The position numbers and the translations under genes were made by a program. From Thalassotalea sp. G2M2-11 (GTDB lineage Bacteria; Pseudomonadota; Gammaproteobacteria; Enterobacterales; Alteromonadaceae), in contig NZ_JADNYL010000006.1 in the NCBI RefSeq assembly GCF_017168195.1, positions 1-64,000 on the forward strand: a stretch of DNA of 64,000 nucleotides, read 5' to 3'. Numbering within the stretch: position 1 is the first letter of the stretch; each line of letters begins with the position of its first letter. Of this stretch, positions 1-9,755 are shown one piece after another. The notes under the pieces are model-generated. The model did no database searches and was not told the DNA's origin. It saw only the letters and a program-made list of their open reading frames with translations.

Positions 1-199
1 GATCGTTTGCATGTTAAATAAACAGTTTGTTGGATCCTTCGACATAAATAGGTCAAAGATCGCCGATTACGCAGAAATTTTTGATTAACTTCAGCCTAAA
101 GAATAAATTTTGCACTTATTATAGTTGCACTAAATGAAAAGCTGGGTAACATAGAATTGCTATTTAATGCATTTTAAAAATAATAATTTAGGTATTCAT

Positions 200-640
200 A
201 TGAAAGTCCCCCAAGGTATAACAATTGTAGTTGCACTGATATTAGCGGTAATAGGTTTCTTTATTGCAGGTGCTGTTGAACTTTCCCCTGCACTAATTGC
301 GGTTTTACTTTTTGCTTCAGCTCTTATTCCTTCATTCTTTGGTAGTTCGGTAGCAAATGGAGAAGACAATGGTGAAGTTAAAACACTATATGTAGGTAAC
401 CTTCCTTATCGAGCAAACGAAGGTGCGGTTAGAGCACTCTTTTCCGATTATGGTAATGTTCATTCAGTACGTTTAATGAAAGATAAACATACAGGTAAGC
501 GAAGAGGCTTTGGCTTTGTCGAAATGTCTGCTTCTGATGCTGAACATGCTATTTCAAAGTTAAATGATTCAGAATTTCAGCAGCGTACATTAAAAGTACG
601 TGAAGCGAAGGAGCGTCCTGACAAACCTACAGAAGAATAG
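200..640 (+). CDS. Membrane-anchored RRM-domain RNA-binding protein
   Basis: A 146-aa protein with two hydrophobic segments at about residues 6-25 and 28-46, then a hydrophilic linker and one RNA recognition motif. RNP2 (LYVGNL, residues 63-68) and RNP1 (RGFGFVEM, 102-109) are both intact, so RNA binding is expected from the family. The RRM would sit on one face of the inner membrane. I chose the ATG at 200 because an AGG lies 6-7 bases upstream; an in-frame ATG at 167 would add 11 polar residues. It is followed by its own terminator and looks monocistronic. Bacterial RRM proteins are usually small and soluble, so the membrane anchor is the odd part. The RNA partner is unknown. Confidence 0.8.
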   Translation: MKVPQGITIVVALILAVIGFFIAGAVELSPALIAVLLFASALIPSFFGSSVANGEDNGEVKTLYVGNLPYRANEGAVRALFSDYGNVHSVRLMKDKHTGKRRGFGFVEMSASDAEHAISKLNDSEFQQRTLKVREAKERPDKPTEE

Positions 641-658
641 GAATTTCCTCTTAGTTAT

Positions 659-690
659 CAAAAAAACCGCAGCAATGCGGTTTTTTATTA
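659..690 (+). terminator. Rho-independent terminator after the RRM gene
   Basis: The stem ACCGC/GCGGT has an AGCAAT loop. It is flanked by an A run (661-666) and a T run (681-686), so it could also work from the other strand. It lies 20 bases past the RRM stop codon. Confidence 0.85.
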
Positions 691-832
691 TCTTCAATTG
701 TTCAATTCCCCGACAGAAGTTGACGAAAAATTTATTCATATGCACTAAAATAGCACTAGACAAACGTGTAGTGATCGTTAAGATCTTCGCCCTTTTCTCA
801 TGCAACATCATTTTACTTAAAAGGTTCACTTT

Positions 833-1927
833 ATGTTTAGCCATGTTCACCCTGACTTATATCAAGAGCAGCTATCAAATAAACAGCAAAACATGACAGC
901 ATTATTTGCTGAATTAAGTGTGCCTCAATTTGATGTGTACCCATCTCAACCTTTACATTATCGGCAACGTGCTGAATTTAGAGTATGGCATGAAGGAGAT
1001 GATCTTTATTACATCATGTTTGATCAAAAGACTAAGCAAAAGTTTAAAGTGGAGCACTTTCCTGTTGCTAGTCAGTTGATCAACCAACTAATGTCAGCTT
1101 TATTAAACACAATAAAAGATCAGCCTGTGTTAAGGGAACGTTTATTCCAAGTTGACTTTCTCGCCACATTAAGTGGAGAGGCTGTACTCAGTTTACTTTA
1201 TCATAAGCAACTTGATGGAAATTGGGAGAAACAAGCACAATGGTTAAAAGCGCAATTATCAAGTATTTGCCCTACTCATATTATTGGTCGTGCAAGAAAA
1301 CAAAAAGTGATCATCGATCAAGACTTTGTCATTGAGACGCTCACTGTAGGTGAACAAACGTTTCAATATCAGCAAGTAGAAAATAGCTTCACCCAACCCA
1401 ATGCAAAAGTGAATGAGAAAATGCTATTATGGGCACAACAAGCAACCGCCAATAAAGGTGGTGATCTGGTTGAGCTCTATTGTGGTAATGGTAATTTTAG
1501 TATTGCATTGGCGCAAAACTTCGATCGGGTGCTTGGTACTGAGATCTCAAAAACTTCGGTTAAATCAGCCCAAACAAATATCGCTATGAATAATATTGAT
1601 AATATTCATATTATTCGAATGTCGAGTGAAGAATTCAGTCAGGCGATGAATGGCGAGCGACAATTTCGACGCTTAGCAGATTTTGATCTTAGCAGTTACC
1701 GCTATGAAACAGTACTCGTTGATCCGCCACGCGCAGGTTTAGATCCCGACAGTGTAGAACTGGTCAGTCGCTTTAATGATATTATCTATATATCATGTAA
1801 TCCAGACACCTTAAAAGACAATCTGAAAACATTGGTCAAAACACATCGGATTGAGAAAGTAGCCCTATTTGACCAATTCCCTTACACGGATCATATTGAA
1901 ACAGGTGTGATACTAACTCGACGGTAA
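833..1927 (+). CDS. trmA: tRNA (uracil-54-C5)-methyltransferase
   Basis: This enzyme makes 5-methyluridine at position 54 of the tRNA T loop using S-adenosylmethionine. It is 364 aa, close to E. coli TrmA, and similar along its full length. Visible motifs are the SAM-binding [10 protein letters not shown], the DPPRAGLD motif and the catalytic cysteine in SCNPDTL (Cys322). The conserved [14 protein letters not shown] block is at the C-terminus. It lacks the N-terminal iron-sulfur TRAM region of RlmD/RlmC, which supports TrmA. The gene converges on fabR and the two coding regions overlap by 15 bases. Confidence 0.95.
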   Translation: MFSHVHPDLYQEQLSNKQQNMTALFAELSVPQFDVYPSQPLHYRQRAEFRVWHEGDDLYYIMFDQKTKQKFKVEHFPVASQLINQLMSALLNTIKDQPVLRERLFQVDFLATLSGEAVLSLLYHKQLDGNWEKQAQWLKAQLSSICPTHIIGRARKQKVIIDQDFVIETLTVGEQTFQYQQVENSFTQPNAKVNEKMLLWAQQATANKGGDLVELYCGNGNFSIALAQNFDRVLGTEISKTSVKSAQTNIAMNNIDNIHIIRMSSEEFSQAMNGERQFRRLADFDLSSYRYETVLVDPPRAGLDPDSVELVSRFNDIIYISCNPDTLKDNLKTLVKTHRIEKVALFDQFPYTDHIETGVILTRR

Positions 1928-2548
1928 TGATTTGTTGCTCTCTTTACGTAAAGCAAGTTCCATGGCGCCACGGGCAATAAAACGTAATTGTTGAATAGTA
2001 CGATATGCCAATTGTTCACGCTCTTTTTTATCGGCATCTAATGCATCAGAGCCGGCACTAAATACAATAGTTACCGCAGCGTTGGCTTGTAGATAAGCCA
2101 CTTCTGCATCTAATTTGTTGGCTTGCTGTAGATAATCACATAGCTCGAGCGTGAAAAAGCTAATTTCTCTGTTAACTGCTGCACGAAAAGCAGCCGAGGT
2201 ACCTGAGCGTTCCCGCAATAACAATCGAAAAATATTGCCATTACTTTCAATAAACTCCATAAATGTTTGTACGGAGATTTGAATAACAGACCCTCCTTTT
2301 TCAATACGCTGACGTGCTTGACGCATCAACTGGCGCAAAGTTAAACCGGCTTCATCTACTAATGTCAGGCCCAGCTCATCCATATCAGAAAAGTGCCGAT
2401 AAAATGATGTTGGGGCTAACCCCGCTTCTTTAGCGACTTCTCGTAAACTTAAACTAGAAAAACTTCGTTCACTACTCAATTGCCCTAGCGCAGCATCGAT
2501 TAATTGTCGCCGAGTTTTTTCTTTCTGTTGCGCTCTAATACCGACCAT
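1913..2548 (-). CDS. fabR: TetR-family repressor of unsaturated fatty acid synthesis
   Basis: FabR senses the ratio of saturated to unsaturated acyl groups and represses unsaturated fatty acid genes. The 211-aa protein begins [14 protein letters not shown] like E. coli FabR ([13 protein letters not shown]). The TetR helix-turn-helix ([20 protein letters not shown]) is near residues 35-55, and the [18 protein letters not shown] block is conserved. I start it at 2548 on this homology; an upstream start at 2581 would add 11 aa with no counterpart. It is divergent from a desaturase gene and a FabR-like palindrome lies between them, so it probably controls that gene. Confidence 0.93.
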   Translation of the reverse strand: MVGIRAQQKEKTRRQLIDAALGQLSSERSFSSLSLREVAKEAGLAPTSFYRHFSDMDELGLTLVDEAGLTLRQLMRQARQRIEKGGSVIQISVQTFMEFIESNGNIFRLLLRERSGTSAAFRAAVNREISFFTLELCDYLQQANKLDAEVAYLQANAAVTIVFSAGSDALDADKKEREQLAYRTIQQLRFIARGAMELALRKESNKSLPSS

Positions 2549-2741
2549 GTAGTTTATTCCAATCAGGTTTGGATGATTCAAGCACTATATGATACTGAAA
2601 TAATTAACCAATGCTAGAGCGTGTTGCTCTAAAGCACATCATCAAAGATAAAATAGCAGTGGCGGCACAGTAGTTTCAGCTTACAATTGTAATAAATAGT
2701 TAATAGATTCTACTTGACTCATCTGGTACGAAAACTAAAAT

Positions 2742-2759
2742 AGCGTACACATGTACACC
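2742..2759. promoter_or_regulatory. Putative FabR operator upstream of the desaturase
   Basis: The sequence AGCGTACACATGTACACC contains the palindrome GTACA-CA-TGTAC and closely matches the FabR site known from E. coli fabA/fabB (AGCGTACA-NN-TGTACGCT). It lies 34 bases before the desaturase start, where a repressor would block the promoter. The left half matches better than the right. Confidence 0.7.
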
Positions 2760-2793
2760 TAAATTACCTACGGTATTAAATTCCGGAACATTT

Positions 2794-3912
2794 ATGAATA
2801 AACCTAACATCATCTGGCTAAATGTCAGCGTGTTTCTCATCACGTTTCTATTTGCAGCTGTTGCTGTGCCTTATCGAGCCATCACCCATGGCTTTGACAG
2901 TGCTGAAATAATCATGGCAGTCCTGTGTTTTATTTATTGCGGTATGTCAATTACCGCGGGTTACCATAGATTATGGTCACATAAAACCTACCAAGCCCAT
3001 TGGTCATTGCGCTTGATTTATGCTTTAGGTGGTGCCTTCGCGTTACAGAACAGTATATTGCATTGGTCGTCGGATCATCGTGTTCACCATAAGCATGTAG
3101 ATAACAACGATATCGATCCTTACTCTGCTAAGAGAGGCTTTTGGTATTCACATATTGGTTGGATGCTTCGAGAGTACCAAGCACACCGTTACACAAATTA
3201 CGACAATGTCAGGGATTTACAAAAAGATCCAATAGTGTGTTGGCAGCACAAATATTATTTAGTCCTTACCATAGGAATGAACTTTGGTATTCCATTACTG
3301 TTTGGTTGGTTACATGGCGATATTATCAGTAGTTTACTCTTAGTCGGCGTATTGCGTTTAGTGCTGAGCCATCACACCACATTTTTTATTAACTCATTGG
3401 CGCATATTTGGGGCAAACAAACTTACACTGAGAAGAATACCGCCCGAGACAATGGCTTTTTGGCATTGCTTACCTTTGGCGAAGGCTATCACAATTTTCA
3501 CCACATCTTTGAAAATGATTACCGCAACGGCATTCGTTGGTGGCAATTTGATCCCACCAAGTGGTTAATTAAAAGTTGTTATTACTTAGGGTTAACATCA
3601 AAGTTAAGAGTGAGTCCTGAAGATAAAATTGAAAAAGCACGTTTAACTATGGTGTTTAAAAAACGTCAACAACAACTCGTTTCGCACCCGAATGCGGAAC
3701 AATTATTAGCACGATTACAGCACGAGTATGACGTTCTCATCGTTAAGCTAAATGACTATTATGAGATTAAGAAAACATTGTTCGCCAATAAACGCGCAAA
3801 ATTAATGGCTGATGTTGAGCGCTCAGAACTAATGGGACAATATAAAGAACTTAAACAACGGCTAATAGAACAACAGCGTAGCTGGCAATTCTTTATTGAA
3901 AAACACGCATAA
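2794..3912 (+). CDS. Membrane fatty acid desaturase (delta-9 acyl-CoA type)
   Basis: This enzyme introduces a cis double bond into acyl chains using O2 and a di-iron centre. All three histidine boxes are present: HRLWSH (residues 58-63), HRVHH (near 94-98) and HNFHH (near 233-237). Hydrophobic helices surround the boxes. The 372-aa protein has a C-terminal extension of about 90 charged residues that looks helical or coiled-coil. Being next to fabR with an operator-like palindrome in front suggests feedback control of membrane fluidity, as in cold-adapted marine bacteria. Substrate (acyl-CoA or phospholipid) cannot be told from sequence. Confidence 0.9.
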   Translation: MNKPNIIWLNVSVFLITFLFAAVAVPYRAITHGFDSAEIIMAVLCFIYCGMSITAGYHRLWSHKTYQAHWSLRLIYALGGAFALQNSILHWSSDHRVHHKHVDNNDIDPYSAKRGFWYSHIGWMLREYQAHRYTNYDNVRDLQKDPIVCWQHKYYLVLTIGMNFGIPLLFGWLHGDIISSLLLVGVLRLVLSHHTTFFINSLAHIWGKQTYTEKNTARDNGFLALLTFGEGYHNFHHIFENDYRNGIRWWQFDPTKWLIKSCYYLGLTSKLRVSPEDKIEKARLTMVFKKRQQQLVSHPNAEQLLARLQHEYDVLIVKLNDYYEIKKTLFANKRAKLMADVERSELMGQYKELKQRLIEQQRSWQFFIEKHA

Positions 3913-3991
3913 ACAATAATTTATTAGTTACCATTGTCTTAATTCCTGCTAAAATTTTTCTTAATCTAACGCAGGAATTGAGGCGCTTTCA

Positions 3992-5419
3992 TTGACTACA
4001 CAAACACCTTCTTCTACTAACACTCCACAATACGATTTTGACGCCATTATCATTGGTACCGGCCCTGGCGGCGAAGGGGCGGCGATGAATTTGGCCAAAA
4101 AAGAAAAACGTGTCGCAATTATAGAGCGTTATCATAAAGTTGGCGGTGGCTGTACGCATTGGGGCACAATCCCTTCAAAAGCATTGCGTCAATCGGTTAG
4201 CAGGCTTATCGAGTACAATTCAAACCCACTATTTAATGCCGGTGCTAATGCTAAGCATTTAACATTTCAAGACATTCTCAGTCACGCGTCTGGCGTTATC
4301 CATAAGCAAGTTAAGCTTCGCAGTGGCTTTTATAACCGTAACCGGGTTGAGCACTTTTTAGGTGAAGCATCATTTGTTGATGCGCACACCATAAGAATTT
4401 TAAAACATGATGGTTCAGTTGAAAAAATTACGGCAAAACAAATTGTCATAGCGACAGGCTCACGCCCTTATCACCCTGAAGATATCGACTTTAATCATCC
4501 AAGAGTGTATGACTCAGACAGTATTTTAGAACTTAGTCATGCTCCTCGTCATGTCATTATCTATGGTGCAGGAGTCATTGGCAGTGAATATGCTTCTATT
4601 TTTAGAGGGCTTGGCATCAAAGTCGACTTGATCAATACCAGAGATCGCTTGTTATCCTTTTTAGATGCCGAAATGTCTGACTCTCTCAGTTATCACCTTT
4701 GGAACAACGGTGTCGTGATCCGCCACGGTGAACAAATCGAACGGGTAGATGCTACTGATGATCATGTGGTAGTTCATTTAGAGTCAGGTAAAAAAATGAA
4801 AGCTGATTGCTTGTTATGGGCGAACGGACGAACGGGAAATACTGCCGATCTAGAACTAAGCTCAGCAGGTTTAAAAGCCGATGGCCGTGGCCAATTAAAA
4901 GTGAATAAAAGCTACCAAACAGACGTTGACAACATATATGCAGTTGGTGATGTTATCGGTTACCCCAGTTTAGCCAGTGCGGCCTTTGATCAAGGTCGTA
5001 TTTGTGCCAGTGCCATGTTAAGTAACGAGAGTAAGGCTAAACTTATCGTAGATATTCCAACCGGTATCTATACCATACCTGAGATCAGCTCTGTTGGTAA
5101 AACCGAGCAAGAACTCACAGAAGCCAAAATTCCTTATGAAGTGGGGCGTGCGCAGTTCAAGCACCTAGCCCGTGCGCAAATTTCTAATAATTTAGTTGGC
5201 TCATTGAAGATTTTATTTCACCGAGAAACTAAAGAAATTTTAGGTATTCACTGCTTTGGTGAAAATGCAGCAGAAATTATTCATATTGGTCAAGCGATTA
5301 TGCAACAAGAAAATGGCGGTAACACCATTGAATACTTTGTGGAAACCACCTTCAATTATCCAACCATGGCAGAAGCATTTCGTGTAGCGGCGTTAAATGG
5401 GTTAAACCGCTTATTTTAG
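3992..5419 (+). CDS. sthA: Soluble pyridine nucleotide transhydrogenase
   Basis: SthA is a cytoplasmic FAD enzyme that moves reducing equivalents between NADPH and NADH. The 475-aa protein has the FAD motif [15 protein letters not shown] near residue 22, the SthA-type [16 protein letters not shown] block, the NAD(P) motif [13 protein letters not shown] near 193 and the second FAD motif YAVGDV near 310. The single cysteine in the redox region separates it from disulfide enzymes such as lipoamide dehydrogenase. The start is TTG at 3992, with GAGG eight bases upstream and no in-frame ATG nearby. It is transcribed away from the desaturase gene and probably alone. Confidence 0.93.
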   Translation: MTTQTPSSTNTPQYDFDAIIIGTGPGGEGAAMNLAKKEKRVAIIERYHKVGGGCTHWGTIPSKALRQSVSRLIEYNSNPLFNAGANAKHLTFQDILSHASGVIHKQVKLRSGFYNRNRVEHFLGEASFVDAHTIRILKHDGSVEKITAKQIVIATGSRPYHPEDIDFNHPRVYDSDSILELSHAPRHVIIYGAGVIGSEYASIFRGLGIKVDLINTRDRLLSFLDAEMSDSLSYHLWNNGVVIRHGEQIERVDATDDHVVVHLESGKKMKADCLLWANGRTGNTADLELSSAGLKADGRGQLKVNKSYQTDVDNIYAVGDVIGYPSLASAAFDQGRICASAMLSNESKAKLIVDIPTGIYTIPEISSVGKTEQELTEAKIPYEVGRAQFKHLARAQISNNLVGSLKILFHRETKEILGIHCFGENAAEIIHIGQAIMQQENGGNTIEYFVETTFNYPTMAEAFRVAALNGLNRLF

Positions 5420-5460
5420 ATAAAAACATCAACAAATATAAAAGCCTGTGATTTTTAGCA

Positions 5461-5850
5461 TTAATAAGTCGCAGGCTTTCCTTGGTGAATCAAGACTTGC
5501 TCGGTGATACTAACTGGAACGCCCCACTGAAAGATCGTAATGACCTCAGGTTTTCGTTCAAATTTAGCCTTAATTATTGTGCCATCTTGACGGTAGGCTT
5601 TCGTTAAATTTAACGGCAGGTAACGATGACCATCGGTATCGACTAGCCCATAAAAGCCCCCTTCTAAATCGATATACCGTACCGTCAATTCTTGCCATTG
5701 TAATGCTTTGTTATTCATAGCGTCGCTATGACTAAGCTCAGTTCGATTAATTTTCGCATTCCCCTTTTTATTTTCCATTGCATGATTTTGCTGCTGACAA
5801 GCCGACAACAAATAGCTGAAAAATACTAAAGTTAAATATCGTAACGCCAT
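5461..5850 (-). CDS. Small lipoprotein of unknown function
   Basis: A 129-aa protein starting MALRYLTLVFFSYLLSAC. This is a lipoprotein signal with lipobox LSAC and acylation at Cys18, so it is expected to be membrane-anchored. The mature part (GGFYGLVDTDGHRYLPLNL and so on) looks like a small beta-rich fold. I do not recognise a family. An upstream in-frame start at 5868 would place charged residues before the signal, so I reject it. It converges on sthA and lies downstream of hemE on the same strand, separated from it by a terminator. Confidence 0.65.
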   Translation of the reverse strand: MALRYLTLVFFSYLLSACQQQNHAMENKKGNAKINRTELSHSDAMNNKALQWQELTVRYIDLEGGFYGLVDTDGHRYLPLNLTKAYRQDGTIIKAKFERKPEVITIFQWGVPVSITEQVLIHQGKPATY

Positions 5851-6002
5851 ATCAAATCCATCAAACATTTACCTATCCTGTTAGCCAGTGTATCTGTTGT
5901 CGTATTTACTACAAGAAAATCACTCAACTTATTTATCAATTAACAATGATGAACAATAGACAAAGGCATATCGTAAGATCAAAAACTCAAAATTAGGGCA
6001 TT

Positions 6003-6030
6003 AAAAAAGGAGCTTGTTAGCTCCTTTTAT
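6003..6030 (-). terminator. Terminator downstream of hemE
   Basis: An AAAAGGAGC / GCTCCTTTT stem with a short TTGTTA loop ends about 20 bases beyond the hemE stop. A and T tracts on both sides allow it to work on either strand. Confidence 0.8.
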
Positions 6031-6048
6031 CAAAATATAGGTAATATT

Positions 6049-7116
6049 TTATTTATGGTACGCTTTACTTAAACGATGGACCGATTCAATAAAGTGCCCA
6101 GCATGCTCAGGATTAACATCAGGGTGAATACCATGGCCTAAGTTAAATACGTGACCAGTACCTGTGTTACCAAAACCTTTTAAGATGGTTGCCACTTCTT
6201 GTTCAATGCGTTCTACTGGTGCGTATAACATTGAAGGATCCATATTGCCTTGCAACGCAACTTTATCACCAACGCGGGCTTTTGCATTTTCAATATCTAT
6301 AGTCCAGTCAAGACCTACGCCGTCACAACCTGTTGCCGCGATATCTTCTAACCACATGCCACCATTTTTAGTAAATAAAGTCACTGGCACTTTACGACCA
6401 TCGTTTTCACGCGTTAGGCCATCAACAATTTTTGCCATGTACTGTAATGAGAAGTCTTTATAGTCACGAGGAGATAACACGCCGCCCCAAGTATCAAACA
6501 CCATCACAGACTGTGCACCTGCAGCAATTTGCGCATTTAAATACGAAATCACTGAGTCAGCTAATTTATCTAATAAAAGGTGTAATGTTTGCGGCTCGGC
6601 ATACATCATTTTCTTGATCTTAGTGAAAGCTTTTGAGCTGCCACCTTCAACCATATAAGTTGCTAACGTCCAAGGGCTGCCTGAAAAGCCAATCAATGGC
6701 ACCTGCCCTTTTAATTCTTTACGAATAGAACGCACCGCATTCATCACGTATTGTAATTCACCTTCAGGATCCGGCTGACCGATTTTATCAACATCCGCTT
6801 TGCAAGTAATAGGACGTTCAAATTTTGGCCCTTCACCCGTTTCAAAATACAAACCTAATCCCATCGCATCAGGAATGGTTAAAATATCAGAAAACAAAAT
6901 AGCAGCATCTAATGGGAAACGACGCAAGGGTTGTATCGTCACTTCAGTCGCTAATTCGGTATTACGGCACAACGACATAAAGTCGCCTGCTTGTTTACGC
7001 GTCTCTTTATATTCAGGTAAATAACGGCCAGCCTGTCTCATCATCCATACAGGTGTATAATCCACAGGTTGACGTAATAAAGCGCGTAAATAAGTGTCGT
7101 TTTTTAAATCAGTCAT
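6049..7116 (-). CDS. hemE: Uroporphyrinogen decarboxylase
   Basis: HemE removes four acetate carboxyls from uroporphyrinogen III to give coproporphyrinogen III in heme synthesis. The 355-aa protein is full length. The N-terminal signature [15 protein letters not shown], which holds the active-site arginine, is at residues 22-36. The [16 protein letters not shown] signature lies near 144-160, and [15 protein letters not shown] is near the C-terminus. It is a single gene with its own terminator. Its upstream region faces the candidate small RNA and the integrative element, so the element has not disrupted it. Confidence 0.96.
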   Translation of the reverse strand: MTDLKNDTYLRALLRQPVDYTPVWMMRQAGRYLPEYKETRKQAGDFMSLCRNTELATEVTIQPLRRFPLDAAILFSDILTIPDAMGLGLYFETGEGPKFERPITCKADVDKIGQPDPEGELQYVMNAVRSIRKELKGQVPLIGFSGSPWTLATYMVEGGSSKAFTKIKKMMYAEPQTLHLLLDKLADSVISYLNAQIAAGAQSVMVFDTWGGVLSPRDYKDFSLQYMAKIVDGLTRENDGRKVPVTLFTKNGGMWLEDIAATGCDGVGLDWTIDIENAKARVGDKVALQGNMDPSMLYAPVERIEQEVATILKGFGNTGTGHVFNLGHGIHPDVNPEHAGHFIESVHRLSKAYHK

Positions 7117-7333
7117 TAAGAGTTATCCATTAAATCAAGTCGCCGCATTCTATCACTGACAAATTTTTTGATCTATGTTCTAAATCAAATCAAGCAAATT
7201 ATTCCTCCCTTGAATAAAACTTATCCGCTGAAGCCCTTTACCAATCATGTACTTAGTTTTAACAATTTAATAACGTTCATTTTTTGCACTCATATACGAA
7301 TAAAATCGTGGTATAAATGCTCTAATAAAGTTG

Positions 7334-7362
7334 TTGCACAAGCAAAATCCCTTTGCTATAAA
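7334..7362 (+). promoter_or_regulatory. Strong sigma-70-type promoter of a short transcript
   Basis: TTGCAC (7334-7339) and TATAAA (7357-7362) are separated by exactly 17 bases. A GC-rich discriminator (TGTCCCGCGC) follows, as at stable-RNA promoters. A transcript would begin near 7368-7370. Confidence 0.6.
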
Positions 7363-7368
7363 TTGTCC

Positions 7369-7475
7369 CGCGCTAACGAAAACAATAATAATAAGAAAAC
7401 AAAAATTAATAAGAAGCTAGTTAAACTAGACCATACAGCGAGCATTTCAAGCCTTACATTTGTAAGGCTTTTTTA
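7369..7475 (+). ncRNA. Candidate small RNA ending in a terminator
   Basis: From the inferred start to the terminator is about 107 bases with no good reading frame. An unpaired purine-rich stretch (AATAATAATAAGAAAAC, from about 7383) resembles ARN repeats bound by Hfq. A small hairpin CTAGT-TAA-ACTAG follows. The RNA ends with the stem AAGCCTTAC-ATTT-GTAAGGCTT and a T run (7449-7474). The terminator is where the neighbouring integrative element has inserted, as such elements often use 3' ends of RNA genes. I do not recognise a known sRNA family. It could instead be the leader of a gene displaced by the insertion. Confidence 0.45.
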
Positions 7476-7481
7476 TTGCCT
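7454..7481. repeat. Left attachment repeat (attL core)
   Basis: Identical over 28 bases to 17783-17810; it begins TTACATTTGTAAGG and ends ATTGCCT. The repeat holds the loop, right arm and T tract of the small-RNA terminator, so insertion regenerates a working terminator at this end. The left arm (AAGCC) lies outside the repeat in chromosomal DNA. Confidence 0.85.
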
Positions 7482-7592
7482 AAAATAATGTGTTAACATT
7501 AACAGACGTTAACGAACAAGGGCTACAGCAAGAGATGCAAGGTTTTCGACATTATCCAAAATTAACGGAAATTGCCCAAAATATACATTCAA

Positions 7593-7625
7593 AGTATCCC
7601 CAGAGTATCCCCGAGATGAATCCCC
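7593..7625. repeat. Repeated AGTATCCCC, putative integrase arm sites
   Basis: AGTATCCCC occurs at 7593-7601 and 7604-7612, followed by a related GAATCCCC. The same 9-mer is found at 17705-17713 near the other end. Short direct repeats inside both ends of an element are typical arm-type binding sites of tyrosine integrases. Confidence 0.5.
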
Positions 7626-7644
7626 AAATAATAACGGTGCTTTT

Positions 7645-8976
7645 ATGAGTAAAAGGTTCAACTTTACAATCGCGGCAATAAATAACATTAAATTACCCGA
7701 AAAAGGTCGAGTAGAGTATCGAGACACGAAAGTACCAGAACTAACATTAAGGGTAACTGCTAACGGGTCGATGTCTTTCTCTGTCGCGAAGAAAATTGGC
7801 AGTAAATATGTAAGAGTTACCTTAGGTAAATTTCCAGCCAATACGATAGAACAAGCCCGAAAAAAAGCACGGGAAAATCTACTACTTTTAGAGAATGGAA
7901 TTAACCCTACTGAAAAAAAACGTACCGAACGGATTAAACAATTATCCGTTGCTGATCCCTATCAACAATATGAAGATAATTTCAAAGCGAGAATAAAAGT
8001 AGGTGAGCGCAGACAAAAATCATTAGATGATTTTAGTCGTACTTGGAAGCTTCACGTAAAACCAAGAATTGCAAAATATAGAGCTAAAGAAGTTAGCCAT
8101 GCTATCGCTTTAAAAGTAACCGATGATATTAAGGCAAACTTAACTGCAGGATTATTTAATGCTTCAATTGCTTTATTAAGAGCTATGTTTAAATTTGCTG
8201 TTAGTCATGAGTTAGTGATAAGCAACCCGTTTTCTAGCATTTCAAAAGTACGCATTGAATCAAGAACTCGCTTTTTAAGTAGAGAAGAAATTGCCAAACT
8301 ATTTGATTCACTAAAAGAAGAAAAACAAATTTACCAAGATGTTGTGCAAATACTCATTTATACAGGACAACGAAAAGGTAATGTTTACTCTATGGAATGG
8401 TCTGAATTAGATCTTGAACGTGGCGTTTGGACTATTCCTCATAGTAAAACCAAAACTAAAACCGTTTATCATGCTCAACTTGCAACGCCAGCAGTTGAGA
8501 TTTTAAAACGCAGACAAATCGAACATGAAAGTTTATTTGGTGATTCCCCTTTCGTTTTTGCTACAAGGCAACGCGCTAATCAAAAAGGTCACTTATCAAC
8601 GAAAAGTGATAATTCTGGCTATTGGAAACGCATAATAGAACGTGCTGGTTTGTATTCTGAGGACACCTCAACCCGAATTACTCCTCACACCATGCGTAAA
8701 ACTTTAGCGAGCTGGCAGGCACTTGAAGGCGTTGATTTATTGTCAATATCCAAAAGCCTAGGACATTCTGATATATCCACCACAGCGAAAGCATACGCTC
8801 ATTTATCAGGTGATACCGTTAAAGCAGGGGTACAAAAAGCAACAGATGCTTTACAAAAAGCAGCAAATCTAACAAATGGTATAAATTACCAAGTTAAATT
8901 AATTAAACTAGTTAAAACACTTACAGAAGATCAATGCAAGGCAACTATAGAGCATTTGAATAACCAGAATATATAA
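7645..8976 (+). CDS. int: Tyrosine recombinase / integrase
   Basis: The 443-aa protein catalyses site-specific integration and excision of the surrounding element. The N-terminal part (LPEKGRVEYRDTKVPELTLRV) is the DUF4102 arm-binding domain of P4-like integrases. A SAM-like core-binding domain follows at about 100-200, then the catalytic domain. Catalytic residues are visible: Arg in TGQRKGN, HTMRK (H-x-x-R), and LGHSDISTTAKAYAHLS with the nucleophilic tyrosine. It lies 160 bases from the left repeat, as expected. The two following genes run in the same direction with 13- and 22-base gaps and may be cotranscribed. Confidence 0.93.
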   Translation: MSKRFNFTIAAINNIKLPEKGRVEYRDTKVPELTLRVTANGSMSFSVAKKIGSKYVRVTLGKFPANTIEQARKKARENLLLLENGINPTEKKRTERIKQLSVADPYQQYEDNFKARIKVGERRQKSLDDFSRTWKLHVKPRIAKYRAKEVSHAIALKVTDDIKANLTAGLFNASIALLRAMFKFAVSHELVISNPFSSISKVRIESRTRFLSREEIAKLFDSLKEEKQIYQDVVQILIYTGQRKGNVYSMEWSELDLERGVWTIPHSKTKTKTVYHAQLATPAVEILKRRQIEHESLFGDSPFVFATRQRANQKGHLSTKSDNSGYWKRIIERAGLYSEDTSTRITPHTMRKTLASWQALEGVDLLSISKSLGHSDISTTAKAYAHLSGDTVKAGVQKATDALQKAANLTNGINYQVKLIKLVKTLTEDQCKATIEHLNNQNI

Positions 8977-8989
8977 GGCAAAAATAATT

Positions 8990-9733
8990 GTGACCTCGAC
9001 ACGAATCAAATTTACTACCGAAGAAATGAAAATCGCATTAAGTGATATTTTGAATGCGGAAAATAAAGGAAACAAAATAATAGAGATATTTGGAAATACT
9101 GATAATTTTCAGAACTCATTAAGTGCTCATATTGTTAACTTCATAAATGACTTTTTTAGTATAACTACTAAATTTTCTATGAATAACGTAAAAAGTAACC
9201 TAAAAGCTGAAAACATAATTTCACCAACGTTATTAGATAAAAACCCGATTTCCTTATTTGAGATATCAGAAGATGATGATCAACAAATGAAAGCCTTCAA
9301 AACACAAATACACCACTATTATTTAGAATCAGAAAAAATTGCTCCATTGGCAACCGAATATTTCGGATACGCACTTAGCTGTTTAGCTGCAAATTTAGTC
9401 AACTCAGGAAGAAAGTTTCTATCTCTAGCTATTGAAGATTACTTAAACCAGTGCTCACCTATTTCAAATGCTTTAAAGAATGCAAAAGTTTCCGAGGCAA
9501 AATCTGAAATTGCAAAAACCTCTGCTAAAAAAGGAGCAGAAAAACGATGGAAAGCAAAAGAAAAAACAAAACAATTTGCACTCGAATTATATAAAAGTGG
9601 AACATTTAAAAATCCAAGCCAAGGAGCAGAAAAGTTAACCGAACAAATTTTTGAATATGGTAAATCCGTAGGGTTTCACTTTTCGGGTATTTTTCAAGCA
9701 AATAAAACTATTTATAAATGGTTCTTGGATTAA
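8990..9733 (+). CDS. Unknown 247-aa protein of the integrative element
   Basis: Not recognised. The first 150 residues are mostly helical and without membrane segments. A basic, lysine- and alanine-rich stretch (KSEIAKTSAKKGAEKRWKAKEKTK) is near residues 165-190. The C-terminal 60 residues (SQGAEKLTEQIFEYGKSVGF and a final tryptophan-containing tail) look like a DNA-binding or regulatory module seen on mobile elements, but this is only an impression. The start is GTG at 8990, 13 bases after the integrase stop; an ATG at about 9028 is a possible alternative. It probably shares a transcript with the integrase and the downstream phosphoesterase. Confidence 0.65.
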   Translation: MTSTRIKFTTEEMKIALSDILNAENKGNKIIEIFGNTDNFQNSLSAHIVNFINDFFSITTKFSMNNVKSNLKAENIISPTLLDKNPISLFEISEDDDQQMKAFKTQIHHYYLESEKIAPLATEYFGYALSCLAANLVNSGRKFLSLAIEDYLNQCSPISNALKNAKVSEAKSEIAKTSAKKGAEKRWKAKEKTKQFALELYKSGTFKNPSQGAEKLTEQIFEYGKSVGFHFSGIFQANKTIYKWFLD

Positions 9734-9755
9734 TAAAAGTGAAAAATTATCTTAC

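Noticed and set aside
5441-5479. AAAGCCTG / CAGGCTTT stem as sthA terminator
   Set aside because: The loop is over 20 bases and contains the stop codon of the opposing gene; weak support.
7369-7475. Possible tRNA or tmRNA at the attachment site
   Set aside because: No cloverleaf, no GTTCRA T-loop and no CCA end; the transcript fits an sRNA with a terminator better.
7168-7488. A 106-codon forward frame across the sRNA region
   Set aside because: It starts in AT-rich non-coding DNA, has no ribosome site and ends in the terminator hairpin.
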